Shown here in pieces: positions 35,049 to 46,245 of a stretch of 64,000 bases of DNA. The notes beneath the pieces were generated by a model. It made no database searches, was not told the DNA's origin, and saw only the letters and a program-made list of their open reading frames with translations. Numbering within the stretch: position 1 is the first letter of the stretch; every line of letters begins with the position of its first letter. Source of the DNA: Ephydatia muelleri (Eukaryota; Porifera; Demospongiae; Spongillida; Spongillidae); assembly GCA_013339895.1 (NCBI GenBank), contig JABACO010000007.1:12369477-12433476 (forward strand), written 5' to 3'. A program made the translations under genes and the position numbers.

Positions 35049-35801
35049 TCAGTACGGTTTCAAGTTGCAAGAGCTCGTTACTTCCTTTCCGTCTTGGTCA
35101 AAGAACTTGGCATTACAACCACCGCAGAAGTCAGCTACACAGACGGCGTGAGGATGGGCTGGACACGTAGCAGATAGGCATGCAAGGATCCACAAAACAC
35201 TCAAACAATGGAACACCAGGAGGACATCCGTGTCCTAGATCACGTGACAACATGGCTCAGTAAAAGGGGGAACAATACCTTGCAAGAACCTACATGTACC
35301 AATTGTTCGAAGTATGTACATGTAAGATACTTGCATGCATACAGTTGTATGAACAGAACTAGTTATCGAATCTTGCAAAAGACGTGGGGATATTCATGCA
35401 TGCATGAAACTTTGCAAAATTCAAGTCAGTTTATTTTCCCTCGGCAGTTGACTTACCAATTTGCCTGCACTTAACCTCAGGCGGGCAAGGTGCCCTTTTT
35501 CAAACAACAGGGACCAGTTCACATTTAGTGCTTCTAGGACACCCGCCATTATTGATACGACAAGATGGCTGACAGAATGGCTCCCCAGTCGGCAAATAAA
35601 CTTTGCACACGGTCCCATCAGGACAAAACTTGAACACTGCTGTGCATGGACCTGCATATGTACGATGGCATTATATCTTAGGCTTGTTAGTTTATGAGGC
35701 ATTTATATGCACGCACGTATACACTTACCTACGTCGCTAGCCGCGGTGGAATGAAGGACACTGAAAAGTGCAAAGCACAAAATAAGCATAACAGCCACCA
35801 T
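35049..35801 (-). pseudogene. Secreted Cys-rich protein gene, three exons, apparently damaged
   Basis: Minus-strand exons are 35801-35729 (signal peptide MVAVMLILCFALFSVLHSTA), 35651-35457 and 35234-35049, with GT-AG introns and matching phases. Exon 2 reads PCTAVFKFCPDGTVCKVYL.., CRINNGGCPRSTKC.., then an in-frame TGA, then KRAPCPPEVKC. Exon 3 reads GHGCPPGVPLFECFVDPC, then in another frame CPAHPHAVCVADFCGGC, NAKFFDQDGKEVTSSC and a stop. The VDPC..CPAxPxAxCVADxCGGC pattern is a recurrent module in invertebrate secreted Cys-rich proteins. I know it by pattern only and give no function. There are two lesions: TGA where a Cys is expected (near 35492) and a one-base shift near 35180. These make it a pseudogene unless they are assembly errors or recoding. 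The promoter and exon 1 have a second copy at 62.5-63.1 kb. Confidence 0.65.
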
Positions 35802-36262
35802 AATTGCGTATGCCTAATCTGGTGCTGTTTAGCTCCTTGAAGATTTATATATTTTTCGCTTATGTCGGGTGGAAGTGGGATGAGGCCGGCGAACAAAAAA
35901 TTGCAAGAGAACAAAAGACGTGGATCATGCAGATCAAGTGGGTAGAAACGTAGATTATATTACAAAACTGATTTGATCATGTATCTTAAAAGCCATACAG
36001 CTCTGACCAATGTCAAAATATGTTCGCACCTTTTCCGGCTGCACTAGTCGAAGTTGATGGTGAAAGGCAATCGACTGCAATCTGGCACTATATATTTAGT
36101 GAAACTCGAGTAAATGTTTACTGTCTACTCGCCAAACTAGACACAAATACGTCCGAAGCGGATGGACTAAATAAGTTTATTAATAAAGTAGCTAGCCATA
36201 ACCATCATGGTTGGTATCAGCTTTTAGGCGCTGCTTATTTTTGTTTGGTGGGGTTTTCATGT
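35700..36262. repeat. Direct repeat, partner of 62530-63103
   Basis: About 560 bp match 62530-63103 in the same orientation with small indels and substitutions. The block starts inside intron 1 of the Cys-rich gene (TTTATATGCACGCACGTATA) and ends near GGCGCTGCTTATTTTTGTTT. It therefore covers exon 1, the promoter and upstream sequence. Confidence 0.9.
35844..35852 (-). promoter_or_regulatory. TATA box of the Cys-rich gene
   Basis: On the minus strand ATATATAAAT lies about 45 bp upstream of the exon 1 ATG, a typical position given a short 5' UTR. In the duplicate at 62.5-63.1 kb the corresponding bases read TGTATAAAT, so the box is altered there. Confidence 0.5.
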
Positions 36263-36655
36263 ATTAGAATTTGTGATGTATGCATTACCTGACATTGTGA
36301 CGTTGTATTATAAACTATACCTATTTTACAGTGCAGGTCACGTTGAACAGTAAACTCGATCATCACCACTCTTGATCTGCAATCTAAAATGAAGGTCTAC
36401 ATGTTGTCTCGATCACCATCCAAAGAAGTACATGGCGAATGAACCGATTACACAAGACGCAGATGATGGTGACAAAAGAGCTTGCATTGGTGGCAGATGT
36501 AACGCGGCCAAGTTTAACATAGTAGCAGAGTTCTGTACAACCACAAGCTAGCACAACACAATACTGACGCTCAATATACATAAAGACGACAGTATATAGT
36601 TTCACATGAATGGAGTGAGTGGTCAGATGCGCGCTTCTCCCATGCAGATGCGCGA
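36263..36655. other. Spacer, no feature seen
   Basis: No supported gene or repeat between the duplicated promoter block and the Ty3/gypsy element. Confidence 0.35.
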
Positions 36656-38239
36656 CTGTTTACATCTCATTACACCACTCCCTCCCATCAATGCTGCAGG
36701 TAGGGCCCATAGCGGTCTCCTGTTTCGCATGGAGTAACGTCGTAGAGAAAACAGCAGCAGGTTCAGGTCCATGCATGCAGGGACAGCGTCCATCATTTCG
36801 TCCTATATGATCAAGCTCCTCAGCCTCCTCGTCATCACTCTCCAGGCAGAGTATTTCATCTGCCCACTCCAGAGGTGCAGTTTCTGGACTCGCTGTCTTG
36901 GTAGATGTCGGCATCGGTACTGCAACCAAGTCTTCTCGCACGGGGTTTGATGTTGCCACAGCGGGCTTGAGCCTGTCAAAATGAACACACTGCGTTTTAG
37001 TCCCCTTAATGCATTTTATTTTATATGCGCATTCTGCCACAAGCTCGACGACTTTTAATGGATGATGACATTTTCTGAACTTACCTCGCGGTACAGCTGG
37101 TGAGACACTACAGTTAGATGGTTTATCGTGGACCTTCTCATCATAAATACTCTTCTGCTTCTTGTGTTCTGACTCACATTGTTCTCTCACTAAAAAGTGA
37201 GCATTTTCTAAGCCATCCTTCAGCTTCTGCACATATTCGGGAAGTGTAGTCTGTTCAATAGGATTGGAACGATACATTAATCTATCGGCAATTTCACTTC
37301 CCGCCCAAACATAAGAAAAAGTGGGCTAAACTCCGTAGAAGAGTGGATACTGGAATTGTATGCAAGGCAAACCTTCTGGATGTAGAGATCCCATGCAGTC
37401 TGATGGATAGTATTGTGTGCAGCAGTTGCCAACATGTCTAAGAGTGTTCTATTACATCTTTCGATCATGCCATTTCCCTGTGTGTGGTACACGTGACTTT
37501 CTGATCTCCAAAATCTTGCATATTTCTTCTATCAACTGCATAGGGTATCTAGTCTGAATGGACTGCAAATAAGCCTTCCTTTTGGGAACAGTCATTTCTC
37601 TGGTGGCACAGGTCAAACCGGATTTACACCAGTTTTTCACTGCTTCTGCACATCCTGGCCAGTAGAAGCTCTCTTTTAAGCGAGACAACACCTTCTCCTC
37701 CACAAGGGTCCCCCTACAGCACCTTCATGCATGGAGATCACGTATAGCACTAGCCTGAAGTTTGGAGGCCGGGCAACACAAATTGAAGTCCATCATTTCC
37801 ATCATCAATCCGTTTCCACAGCGCGCTGTTTTTAATACACAAAAGTTGCCACTTCTGGAGGAGAAGACCTACTCCATGTTTTGGAGACATCCGAAGGAGG
37901 TGGTTGACCATGCCGCAACGCCTATCCGGGGTTGATTGAAGCATCCTCCATTTGTAGTCTCTGCACGTCTTCTAAAAAATGGGATTGAAAGGGAAAGGCT
38001 GACAATACACTCACAGATGCACAAAATTCAGCCTCCTTTCCTTGGTCAACACGACCACAATGCCTGCATGGGATTCTGGAAAGGGCATCTGCTTGCAATG
38101 TTGGGTACCTTGACCACAAAGTCAAATTCTTGTAGCCTTTCTAGCCAGCGGATACTACATGTAGATGCCCTTCAGGTTCCTTAAAGTTTTGCAACCCAAC
38201 TAAAGAACCATGGTCGGTCCTTAGAGTAAACTGTCTACC

Positions 38240-39162
38240 CAGGGGCGGATCCAGGATTTTGGGAAAGGTGTCTGATAAAAATATTCACAACTGGGGAAGG
38301 GTACGGGAGGGGGCGTGCTCCTCCCGTGACAGCAAGGGGGTTTGGGGGACCGCTGATAGCTCCCCCAGTGGGGTCTGGGGCGAAGACCCACCCGCTTTTT
38401 TGCTTTTACCATTAGATTCACAGCCAATACATATACATCACGCGATATCCGGATTACTAGTGGATAGCGACGAGAAAACTGTTCATTCTTCACAATGCTA
38501 TAGTTCGTAAGGTAAACTGCCAAATTAGAACAGGTTGGCTTTATTGGAACGGGGGGGGGGGGGGGGGGGGGGGGGGTCCAAAGTGGTAGAAGACTAGAGG
38601 TAGGGTTTGAAACCAATTCTATGTATCAGTACACAAAGAAGAATGAGGTTCAAACCCCTACCTCTAGTCTTATACCACTTTGGTCCTCCCGTTCCAATAA
38701 AGCCAACCCGTTCTAATTTGGCAGTTTACCTTACTGCTCAGCAATTAAATTCGTGACGCAAAGCTTTTGTGAATTTGTGACCGCAGCGTGCACGTGGCCA
38801 AGCAACAGCTACATCATGTATGTTTTACTATAGTATTAGTATTTAGCTCAATAGCTATCTGTTTTCTGAGGAAAAGAATCTGAGATCCATCCCATTCACA
38901 TCTTTTGATCGCTTACCTCAATTCCTGCTCACACGCACCATTCGATCGATCGCGCGATGAAATATTTCGTTAATACACATGTTGGAGGATTTAATTAGAT
39001 CGATATAGACTCCGCTTGGCTAGAATGATGTGCAATCGTGCAAATCCAAGGACGGTAACACGCAGAACGGTGCATAGATTACTGTATGCATTACGTCATT
39101 CTTCTATAGGAAAGGGTGAATCCGGACCCCACCCCACCCCCACCCCTCTAAATCCGCCCCTG
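38240..39162. mobile_element. hAT5-like MITE, copy 2, inserted in the Ty3/gypsy fossil
   Basis: It has the same ends as the element at 33873 but lies in opposite orientation, with CTACC flanking both sides (5-bp target duplication). It is longer than copy 1 because of a second insertion at 38507-38734. Together the two copies independently give a 5-bp duplication. Confidence 0.8.
38507..38734. mobile_element. Small palindromic MITE nested in the hAT5-like MITE
   Basis: Arms of about 100 bp start GGTAAACTGCC and end GGCAGTTTACC and share TTGGCTTTATTGGAACG and CTACCTCTAGTCTT. A poly-G run lies at 38551-38576. The hAT5-like copy at 33873 lacks this block, giving an empty site for comparison. 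Confidence 0.8.
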
Positions 39163-40265
39163 CTACCCAGTAGGTGTGGAGTAAAATGGTGTGTAAACTC
39201 CACCACTGCCAGCAGTTCTACGAGTTACACAATATCTTTGTTCCTGCCTGCTAAAGGAACGGCTAGCATATGCTATTACATGTTCAGACCCATCTTCAGA
39301 CGGTTGTGAGAGCACTGCCCCTATCCCTACATCACTTGTATCAGTGTCTAGGACAAAACATTTTGAATAGTCGGGGTATGCCAGAACTGGAGAGGAAACA
39401 AGACATCTGCGAAACTCATCAAAGGCACTCTAACACCCAGTGGAACACATTATTTTTTCTGTTAGGCGTTGCAATGGTTTTGTAATAGAGGAAAGGTGTT
39501 TAATAAACGTCCTATAGTAATTGGCCAGGCCTAGGAAGCGTTGGAATACTTGCTTACATGTTCGAGTTGGCCAATTACATATTGTCTCTACTTTAGTTAG
39601 GTCTATAAAAATCCCTTCTGCTGAAACCACATGTTCAAGATACTGGACTTCTCTTTGACACAAACTACACTTTGAGGGTTTTACCTTCAGTCCTGCCTCC
39701 CTAAGCCTTTTCAATACACCCACCAAATTTTACAGGTGATTCTCAAAACTGTCACCAACCACTACAATATCATCTATGTATACCAGGCAACTGTCCCACT
39801 TCAACCTGCTTAACACTTTATCCATAAGACGTTGAAACGTTGCTGGTGCAATACATAACGCGAATGGCATCACCGCAAATTGGTAGAGACCTTCTGGAGT
39901 TGAGAAAGCTGTTTTCTTTTTGTCTTCATTAGCAACCTCTACCTGCCTAACCAGTGGCTAAGTCCAATGTTGAAAACAGCTTTGAGCCAGCCCAAGTGTC
40001 CAATGTATCATCCATGCAGGGAAGAGGGTATGCATCTTTACTAGTGACTGTGTGTCCTTGGGGGATGCTTCTGAGGGTGATGTGGGGGCAGGCAAGACAT
40101 TTCCCACGTACATATCATCTAACTATTCCATTCTTGCTATTTGCACTCCCTTCCTTACCACAACTGATTCTTCTCTTGAATTGAGTAGGCGTACAGGCAC
40201 AGCACCATAACTCCATACCTACCTGCTCTATTACCTTCAACAATCCAAGTTCCCTTCCTGCTGGT

Positions 40266-42210
40266 TGTACTGTTGTAGAAAGTGAAGAAGTGGACATGAG
40301 GAGTGTACCTCTCAGCCCTTTACATGAAGTAAGCCAACGGAAAGCAAGGAGGAGAACTGATACTAAACTTACACAACTGAAAGAGGAAGCAGAGAAGCAA
40401 GCACAGATGATAACATTGTATAAACTTTTGGGATACCTACTTTACAGGGTAAACTACACTCATGATAAGACTGTGGCTGAGGTTGGTAAGAAGTTGTTCG
40501 ACCAGGAATCCGTAGACAGAGAGGTTACCTTGGATGAAGCTTTGTATATGCTATCAACTTATAGGCTGGGCCGATCTGCCTACACAAGTTTGAGACATGA
40601 TCTGATGCAAAAGGTGGACCTACCAGCTCATTATAAAATTATGCAGCACAAGAACATGATTAGGCCCAGTGTGAGTTCTCCAATTGGAGGGCTAAGGGTC
40701 TCTTTAAAACTCTTTGAATCTGTTCAGATTCACTTTCAGAGATTTATAGGGATGCTGAAATTGCAACCTGGAACGTATAGGATGTCTGCCAAGGAAGATC
40801 TTGATGGTTCAGGGAGGCATGCCATCTATGATCAAAAAGGGAATGTTGAGACCCATATTAGGATTCTCTGCACGTGGATACCATTAGAAGTTTCAACAGT
40901 TCTAGATCTAGACCGGCCTAGCACAAGTACCAGTCAGAGCAATGTAATATGGACTGAAGATGCTCCTAATAGCCCAGATGCTGCTCAACCGATATTGATC
41001 ACATTGGGAAATGAGGACAGTGATTTACTAATTAAAATTGTTCCACCTGTCAATAGTGAAATAGAACCGCTGCATAAAATTGGTGTGACAATTGAAGATA
41101 ATGGAAGGTTGTATAGATTAAAATACAATTTCTTCGCTCAATGAATGATGGTAAAATGCAAAAGCTTTTGGTTGAGAGAGGTGGAGCATTTAGTATTTTG
41201 TGTTCATTTACAAAAGAAGATGCTGTTTCTGTGGACCAAATTAAGGATGGATTTGAAATGGAAAATGTGAATATTGTTACTTGAAAGCACTCAATGGATG
41301 TTTGGTAGTCGATGGGAAGGTGTCAAATTCAAGAGGAGACTATGAGGAGTGAATGGGTTTAACTCAAACTCCTATAACATCTTTTAATGTCTATATCTTC
41401 CCTATTCTTCACGCACTCCTCAGGGATTTGAACTATTGTCTAAAAATCATATATAAGCTGAATGCAGGAGTAACTGCCTGGAATGGCAACAAAGAGCAGG
41501 CTGCTCGAGTTAATCAAGAGTGAGAGAAATAATCAAAGAAAAAACAGGAATTATTATGGACAGGCCTGACAGTGTAGGAGCAGGAGGAACCACTACCACG
41601 GAAACATTGTGAGAAAATTTTTCATTCAGGCAAAGAGCTGTCAGGTTTAGATTGAGTGTATACTGTTAAAAGTGAGATCAGATGGGGAGTGGGATAGGAA
41701 AGTTTTTGAAGAATTTATCCCGTGATATTGAGAGCTGTTTCATCAAAACAAACCGTGAACGCTCATCAACTTCACTAATTGTGTAAGGAAACGGCAATCA
41801 AACTAGTACAACACTGGCCTACTTCCAGATTTACCCATGCATGAAATTCTTGCACATTCAGCAGCTTTGATTGATGCTAATGAGTCAAGAGACTTAGGGA
41901 CACTATCCAAAGAACCATTGGAACGTAATAACAAAATCTTTGTGCATATCGCGAACGATTGGCTCGAAAAACTACCCAGCATGCAAATTTAACAGATGTA
42001 TTAATTAGACTGTGGATCAAGTCAGACCCCATTGTGAGAATTTATCAACGTGTGGTAAAATTTTCGTTTAGCAATGAACCACACAATGTTCATTCCTGCC
42101 CCAAAACGTGTGGAGTGACGAGTGGGTGCCTGTCATTGAAGATCACTTGGTTGATAGTATTTTTACCACGGGGGAAGGAACAGTTCATGCGCTACAAATG
42201 GACATGATGA
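40266..42210 (+). mobile_element. Transib/RAG1-core-like DDE transposase relic
   Basis: The first frame (to 41144, about 285 codons) holds a helical region with YTSLRHDLMQK, then KEDLDGSGRHAIYDQKGN, which aligns with KESCDGMGD of RAG1 around its first catalytic Asp. The next frame starts MNDGKMQKLLV..GGAFSILC, matching the second catalytic Asp region (GYDEKLV..YICTLC). Then FPILHALLRDLNYCLKIIYK and GAGGTTTT (about 41395-41610) match the RAG1/Transib segment IDALHCDIGNAAEFYKIF..NGNFARKL. Finally MHEILAHSAALID and LSKEPLERNNK (about 41835-41940) match the third acidic block LAHVPEIIERDG..SEGNESGNK. Three or more frame changes make it dead. No transposon ends were found. Its start abuts the Ty3/gypsy fossil, suggesting that one interrupted the other. 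Confidence 0.65.
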
Positions 42211-43280
42211 AGACACCTCTACAACTCAATGAACTTCAACTGCCATGACATCTGTGATAGTTAGTATTTAAACAGTGTACCTTAAACTAGCTACCAAACT
42301 ATTGTATTGTACACTTCTTAAACATGATTACATTGTCTTGATTATAGTAAATTAATTTTTATTAATAATGTAACATTAGTGACTCGTACAGCTAGGTATC
42401 TGATTGGTTGACAATCCCAAACAACATATATTGGTTTGGATCACTCTTTCAGACCAGCTGTCATGTGCATGATTCAGTTATTAATAATGATGCATTGTGT
42501 ATTTGATTTGAATGTTTCCCACTTGTGACCTTAAGTTGGGGCCGGTACTACAATGTATTTCACAACTTCTCAGTAGCCAGTAGGCAACATTGTTACCAGT
42601 AATTAACTATTGCAAGGTATCACTGGTTATGCAGTTTTAACTAGTACTTAAATTCTTGATTGTGTAGGCTTGATATTTATTAAATTAAACATACAAGAAG
42701 ATATTCATCACAATACATTAATTTACTATTGCTGTGGGTGGTAATACTTTTGTGTGCTTGAATTGTATTACATTGAAAATGTCATTGTGGACTAGACTTC
42801 TAAACCGCAGTGACATGGCTCTATGTATGTATTCATGTAGCTGCATCCCCCCCCCCCCCCCCCCCCCCCCCTCGGCACACTCTAATAGTATTCCCAATGT
42901 ATGTATACTACAGTGTATGCCTATTGGGCTTGGCCTAATATATAATACCTTGCCTTCCTATATCTGAATTGCCCTTCTCCAAAAACCTTGTCAATGTGTG
43001 GGTGCATGATAAGGCAGCATGTGTATTTGCGTTTCACAAAGGGCAGATTGAAAGGTTGCGTTTGTCTACTCGGTTTCAACGCATGCAATATACAATAATG
43101 GTGGATTGAAAGTTGGGTAGTATGCATGTATAAGCCTTCTTATAGGCATACATGCATAAACGCAAGCGTATCGGTACACACAGAGTGCAATATGTACTAA
43201 AGTAACTGACCTTGTATATGAAAAACAAGTGACTTGAGATGTTAGTTAGATATATTATGCAGAAATTATAAAGTGGGCTG
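42211..43280. other. AT-rich spacer with a poly-C run
   Basis: No gene or terminal repeats recognised. A poly-C tract lies at about 42848-42871. Confidence 0.4.
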
Positions 43281-43282
43281 TG

Positions 43283-45540
43283 GCAGACAGAAGTACCTCA
43301 TTTGCTATTTATAGTCAAGCATTGATTAGACGCGTTTTTTTTGTAGCTGTATTTATAACTCAAACACAAAATTTATTGTCGGAGCAAGTTCAATTACACT
43401 AGAGGCGCTTGATCTTGACGTATAACCAATAATATTAACATTAACCATTAACTCTACCTAACCTTGCAGCTAGCTAGAGACTTAACGTAGGCATTCATCC
43501 TTCTGATAATTATATCAGCAGCCAAACATCGCAAATGTGGTTTCTACATTTTAACCGTGGGGCAATTGTCGCGGAAACTGTCCCAAAAATTATACGACAC
43601 CTCGAAACAAGGTTTAATAAAAACACTATATTGTATATGTGGGAGCACAATTTAATATGTTTATAATAAGGAGGAACAAAAAATAATATTATAGAATAGC
43701 CAAAAAAAATAAAATGACACACATAATGCTATACAACATACATGTATGGAAGCTCAGCTCTATCTCTTCAATCTCACTCCTCCATTTCACAGCCATGCAT
43801 GAATGCAACAAATTGTAGCATGAAGGATGTACGACAAAAAGCATAATAGTATGTAAATAGCCAGCACTTCACTATGCATAGATTCCTTTGCCTCATGACA
43901 CAGTGTCTCACAACTAATAGCATAAGGGTGCGTGGATGATTTCAGCAGCTTATGAGTATTTTTTCTTGAATGTGCTCAATTGATGTGAATGAATTAAATG
44001 TGCTCAATTGATGAAAGAATTGCACCCACATTAACAATGTACATGAATAGGATATTGCATCTGAATCTACTACATGAACATAAAAAGTAGTAACAGGAGG
44101 CTGTCATATACCATGAACAACAACCAAAGCAGGAAAAATTTCTTGGTCATTTCATTCTATCACAATAGGTTCTCTCACAACCTCTTTATAAGTAGCTGAG
44201 GTTATATTGCCTATAGAGCATCCTCTCCAATTGTAAAGCATGTTCAGTGTTGATCTGAAAGCTACAGGCAACTGTATTAATTGTCAATGACATCTGACAG
44301 CCAGCATGTTGCAAAATTCAGAGGCTTATAGATCAAATTGATCGTATGCCATGGTGAGATCTTTTGATCAATAAAAAATTAAAATAAAAACTAACAGAAT
44401 TATGAGAATAAAGATATCTCATAATACATTGTTAGAACTGCTTACACATACCTCATTTAGGAGGTACAAGACGTCCTATCCTCTAACGGACTTTACGGAA
44501 AAACTAAAAGTCACTTCGCTTGAATAAATCAAATATGTAGAATTTTCTACGAGTACCTATGAGTATATAAACATGGAATTCAACAGCAAGGCGTATACAT
44601 TCGTCCTGTGCTAATTAAACTGCTTTCATCTCTATGTGGCGTGCATAACATAGCGATCAACAATAACCTTTCTGAGTAACCACGACGGTGAGCACTTAAT
44701 TAAAACATCGCCCTCTTATTCAGACTAATGATAGAGATGGCTTTTTCTATTGGAGATAGCATAGGCTTGAAATGCAAATACCCAGTATAGCAATTGTTGT
44801 TTGAACGAACTACATGCAGGGTGATGTTGATCAAGGAAACTGATATAATATAATTGATAATTGCAGTATGTTATGAAGTTAAACCTATGAAGGCCTTTAT
44901 ACCGCTCGGAGCTTGAGGTAACTTAGTATATGTCCGAATCGAGCGTTCCTTCGCTAGATTAGGAAGATCGCTCTATGCATGTGAGATTTTTTCCATGTTA
45001 AAATTGTATTTCATTTCATTAGTGTTAGCAATCAGCCACATATGCGTTTTAGTTTTTTGATCTAAGTTACAAATCCATGGTCAATGTATCGTCAGGTTAA
45101 TGACCCATAGCTTTTGACGCAATACGGTTGGAGTACATGCAGTTGCAATTTCAGGGGCGGATTTAGGGGGGGAGTCCAGGGGGTCCGGACCCCCCCCCCC
45201 CCCTTTTCCTATATGAAGAATGACATAATGCATACTGTAATCTATGCAGCGTTCTGCATGTTACCGTCCTTGGATTTGCAAGATTGCACATCGTTCTAGC
45301 CAACTGGGGTCTATATCGATCTAATCAAATCCTCGCGCGTATTAACGAAATATTTAATCGCGCGATCGATCGAATGGTGCGTGTGAGCACGAATTGAGGT
45401 AAGCGATCAAAAGACGTGAATGGGATGGATCTCAGATTCTTTTCCTCAGTAATCAGATAGTTATAGAGCTATAAACTAATATTATAGTAAAACATACATG
45501 TACATGAGTCGTTTATAAACCGACATGTAGCTGGTGCTTG
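43283..45540. repeat. Large composite repeat, copy B
   Basis: Matches copy A (30318-34265) in three ordered blocks. It lacks the hAT transposase fragment, the 32429-33143 insertion and most of the middle. It has its own 600 bp (43730-44350) not seen in A. It contains the left part of the hAT5-like MITE (from about 45153) and breaks off near 45540. Confidence 0.7.
45153..45540. mobile_element. hAT5-like MITE, copy 3, right end missing
   Basis: The left end CAGGGGCGGATTTAGG and the flank TTGCAATTT are the same as at 33873, so this copy was present before A and B diverged. The right half is replaced by other sequence after GCTTGGCCACG near 45545. Confidence 0.75.
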
Positions 45541-45548
45541 GCCACGTG

Positions 45549-45850
45549 CACTGTGCAAAAAACCTAGTATACGCTACTGTATATTTTTGCGCATATTTTG
45601 CGTTTACCACCAATATACCAAGGTCAGTGCATATTTCAAATATCCCCTGGTATATTTCATGAATCCACGGGCTACAATTATTCATAGCGCATATTCATAA
45701 CACGGTCCAACAATGAATTTATGCAACTCATGCACGTGAGTATTATCGTTATTATTTCAGGCGCGCGTGAATTCAAATGGATTCTTTCCTGCTGGAATGT
45801 CTCATGCAAAGGTGAGATTGAGCATAGATCATAAGACTCAATGCTATGTA
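45549..45850. mobile_element. Fragment sharing the CACTGTGCAAAAA end of the 54.5-kb element
   Basis: Starts CACTGTGCAAAAAACCTAG and continues with TATACGCTACTGTATAT-like and CAAGGTCAGTGCATATTTCAAATAT-like words that resemble the left end of the element at 54530. The partner end was not located. Confidence 0.4.
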
Positions 45851-46245
45851 ACAGTGCCGGATTAAGCAAGTGGAGGCCTATAGGCAGTCTGATTTTTGGG
45901 GCCCCCAGTCCCCAGCCCTACTTCATAATAGCGTCCATGCAGAATATATAATGCATCATCAGGCCATGCAGCGGCAAATTTAATTCATGAAAACACATTT
46001 ACAGCATAAAGTACAAACGTTTAAAAATTCTTCTTTCTTAATATCGTACCAATAAAGTCTTCTAAAATATTCTGGAAGTCTAAATTTTCCAAAACGTCGT
46101 ATTCAGTGGCCATTATGGCAAGCGAATTTAATCTTTCTTGCATCATGGAAGCTCTATGACAGTTTTTCAGAATTTTCAACTTAGAAAAAGTTCGTTCGCC
46201 AGTCGCGTTTGTAATCATTAAGCATCTGTAAATTCTTAGCGCAGT

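Larger units (their letters stand above)
36660..40290 (-). mobile_element. Ty3/gypsy LTR-type retroelement, fossil
   Basis: On the minus strand the parts run in Ty3/gypsy order: a possible protease-to-reverse-transcriptase linker (about 40290-40110), reverse transcriptase (about 40100-39430, with DAYPLPCMDDTLDTLG and a VKPSKCSLCQREVQYL block), RNase H (about 39400-39170 and beyond the inserted element), integrase zinc-binding and core (about 37700-37280, with FYWPGC and TQGNGMIERCNRTLLDML) and a C-terminal tail with HFDRLKPAV (to 36660). Gag and LTRs were not found. A hAT5-like MITE is inserted between 38240 and 39162. The copy is broken in many places and is old. Confidence 0.85.

Noticed and set aside
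35457-35651. Confident selenoprotein call
   Set aside because: A second lesion in exon 3 and no identified SECIS make nonsense mutation the better explanation.
36020-36292. 90-codon plus-strand frame as a gene
   Set aside because: It lies within the duplicated promoter block of the Cys-rich gene, is disrupted in the second copy and has no domain.
40290-40300. Fusion of the Ty3/gypsy element with the Transib-like frame as one gene
   Set aside because: They are on opposite strands and belong to unrelated families; the junction is an insertion or deletion boundary.
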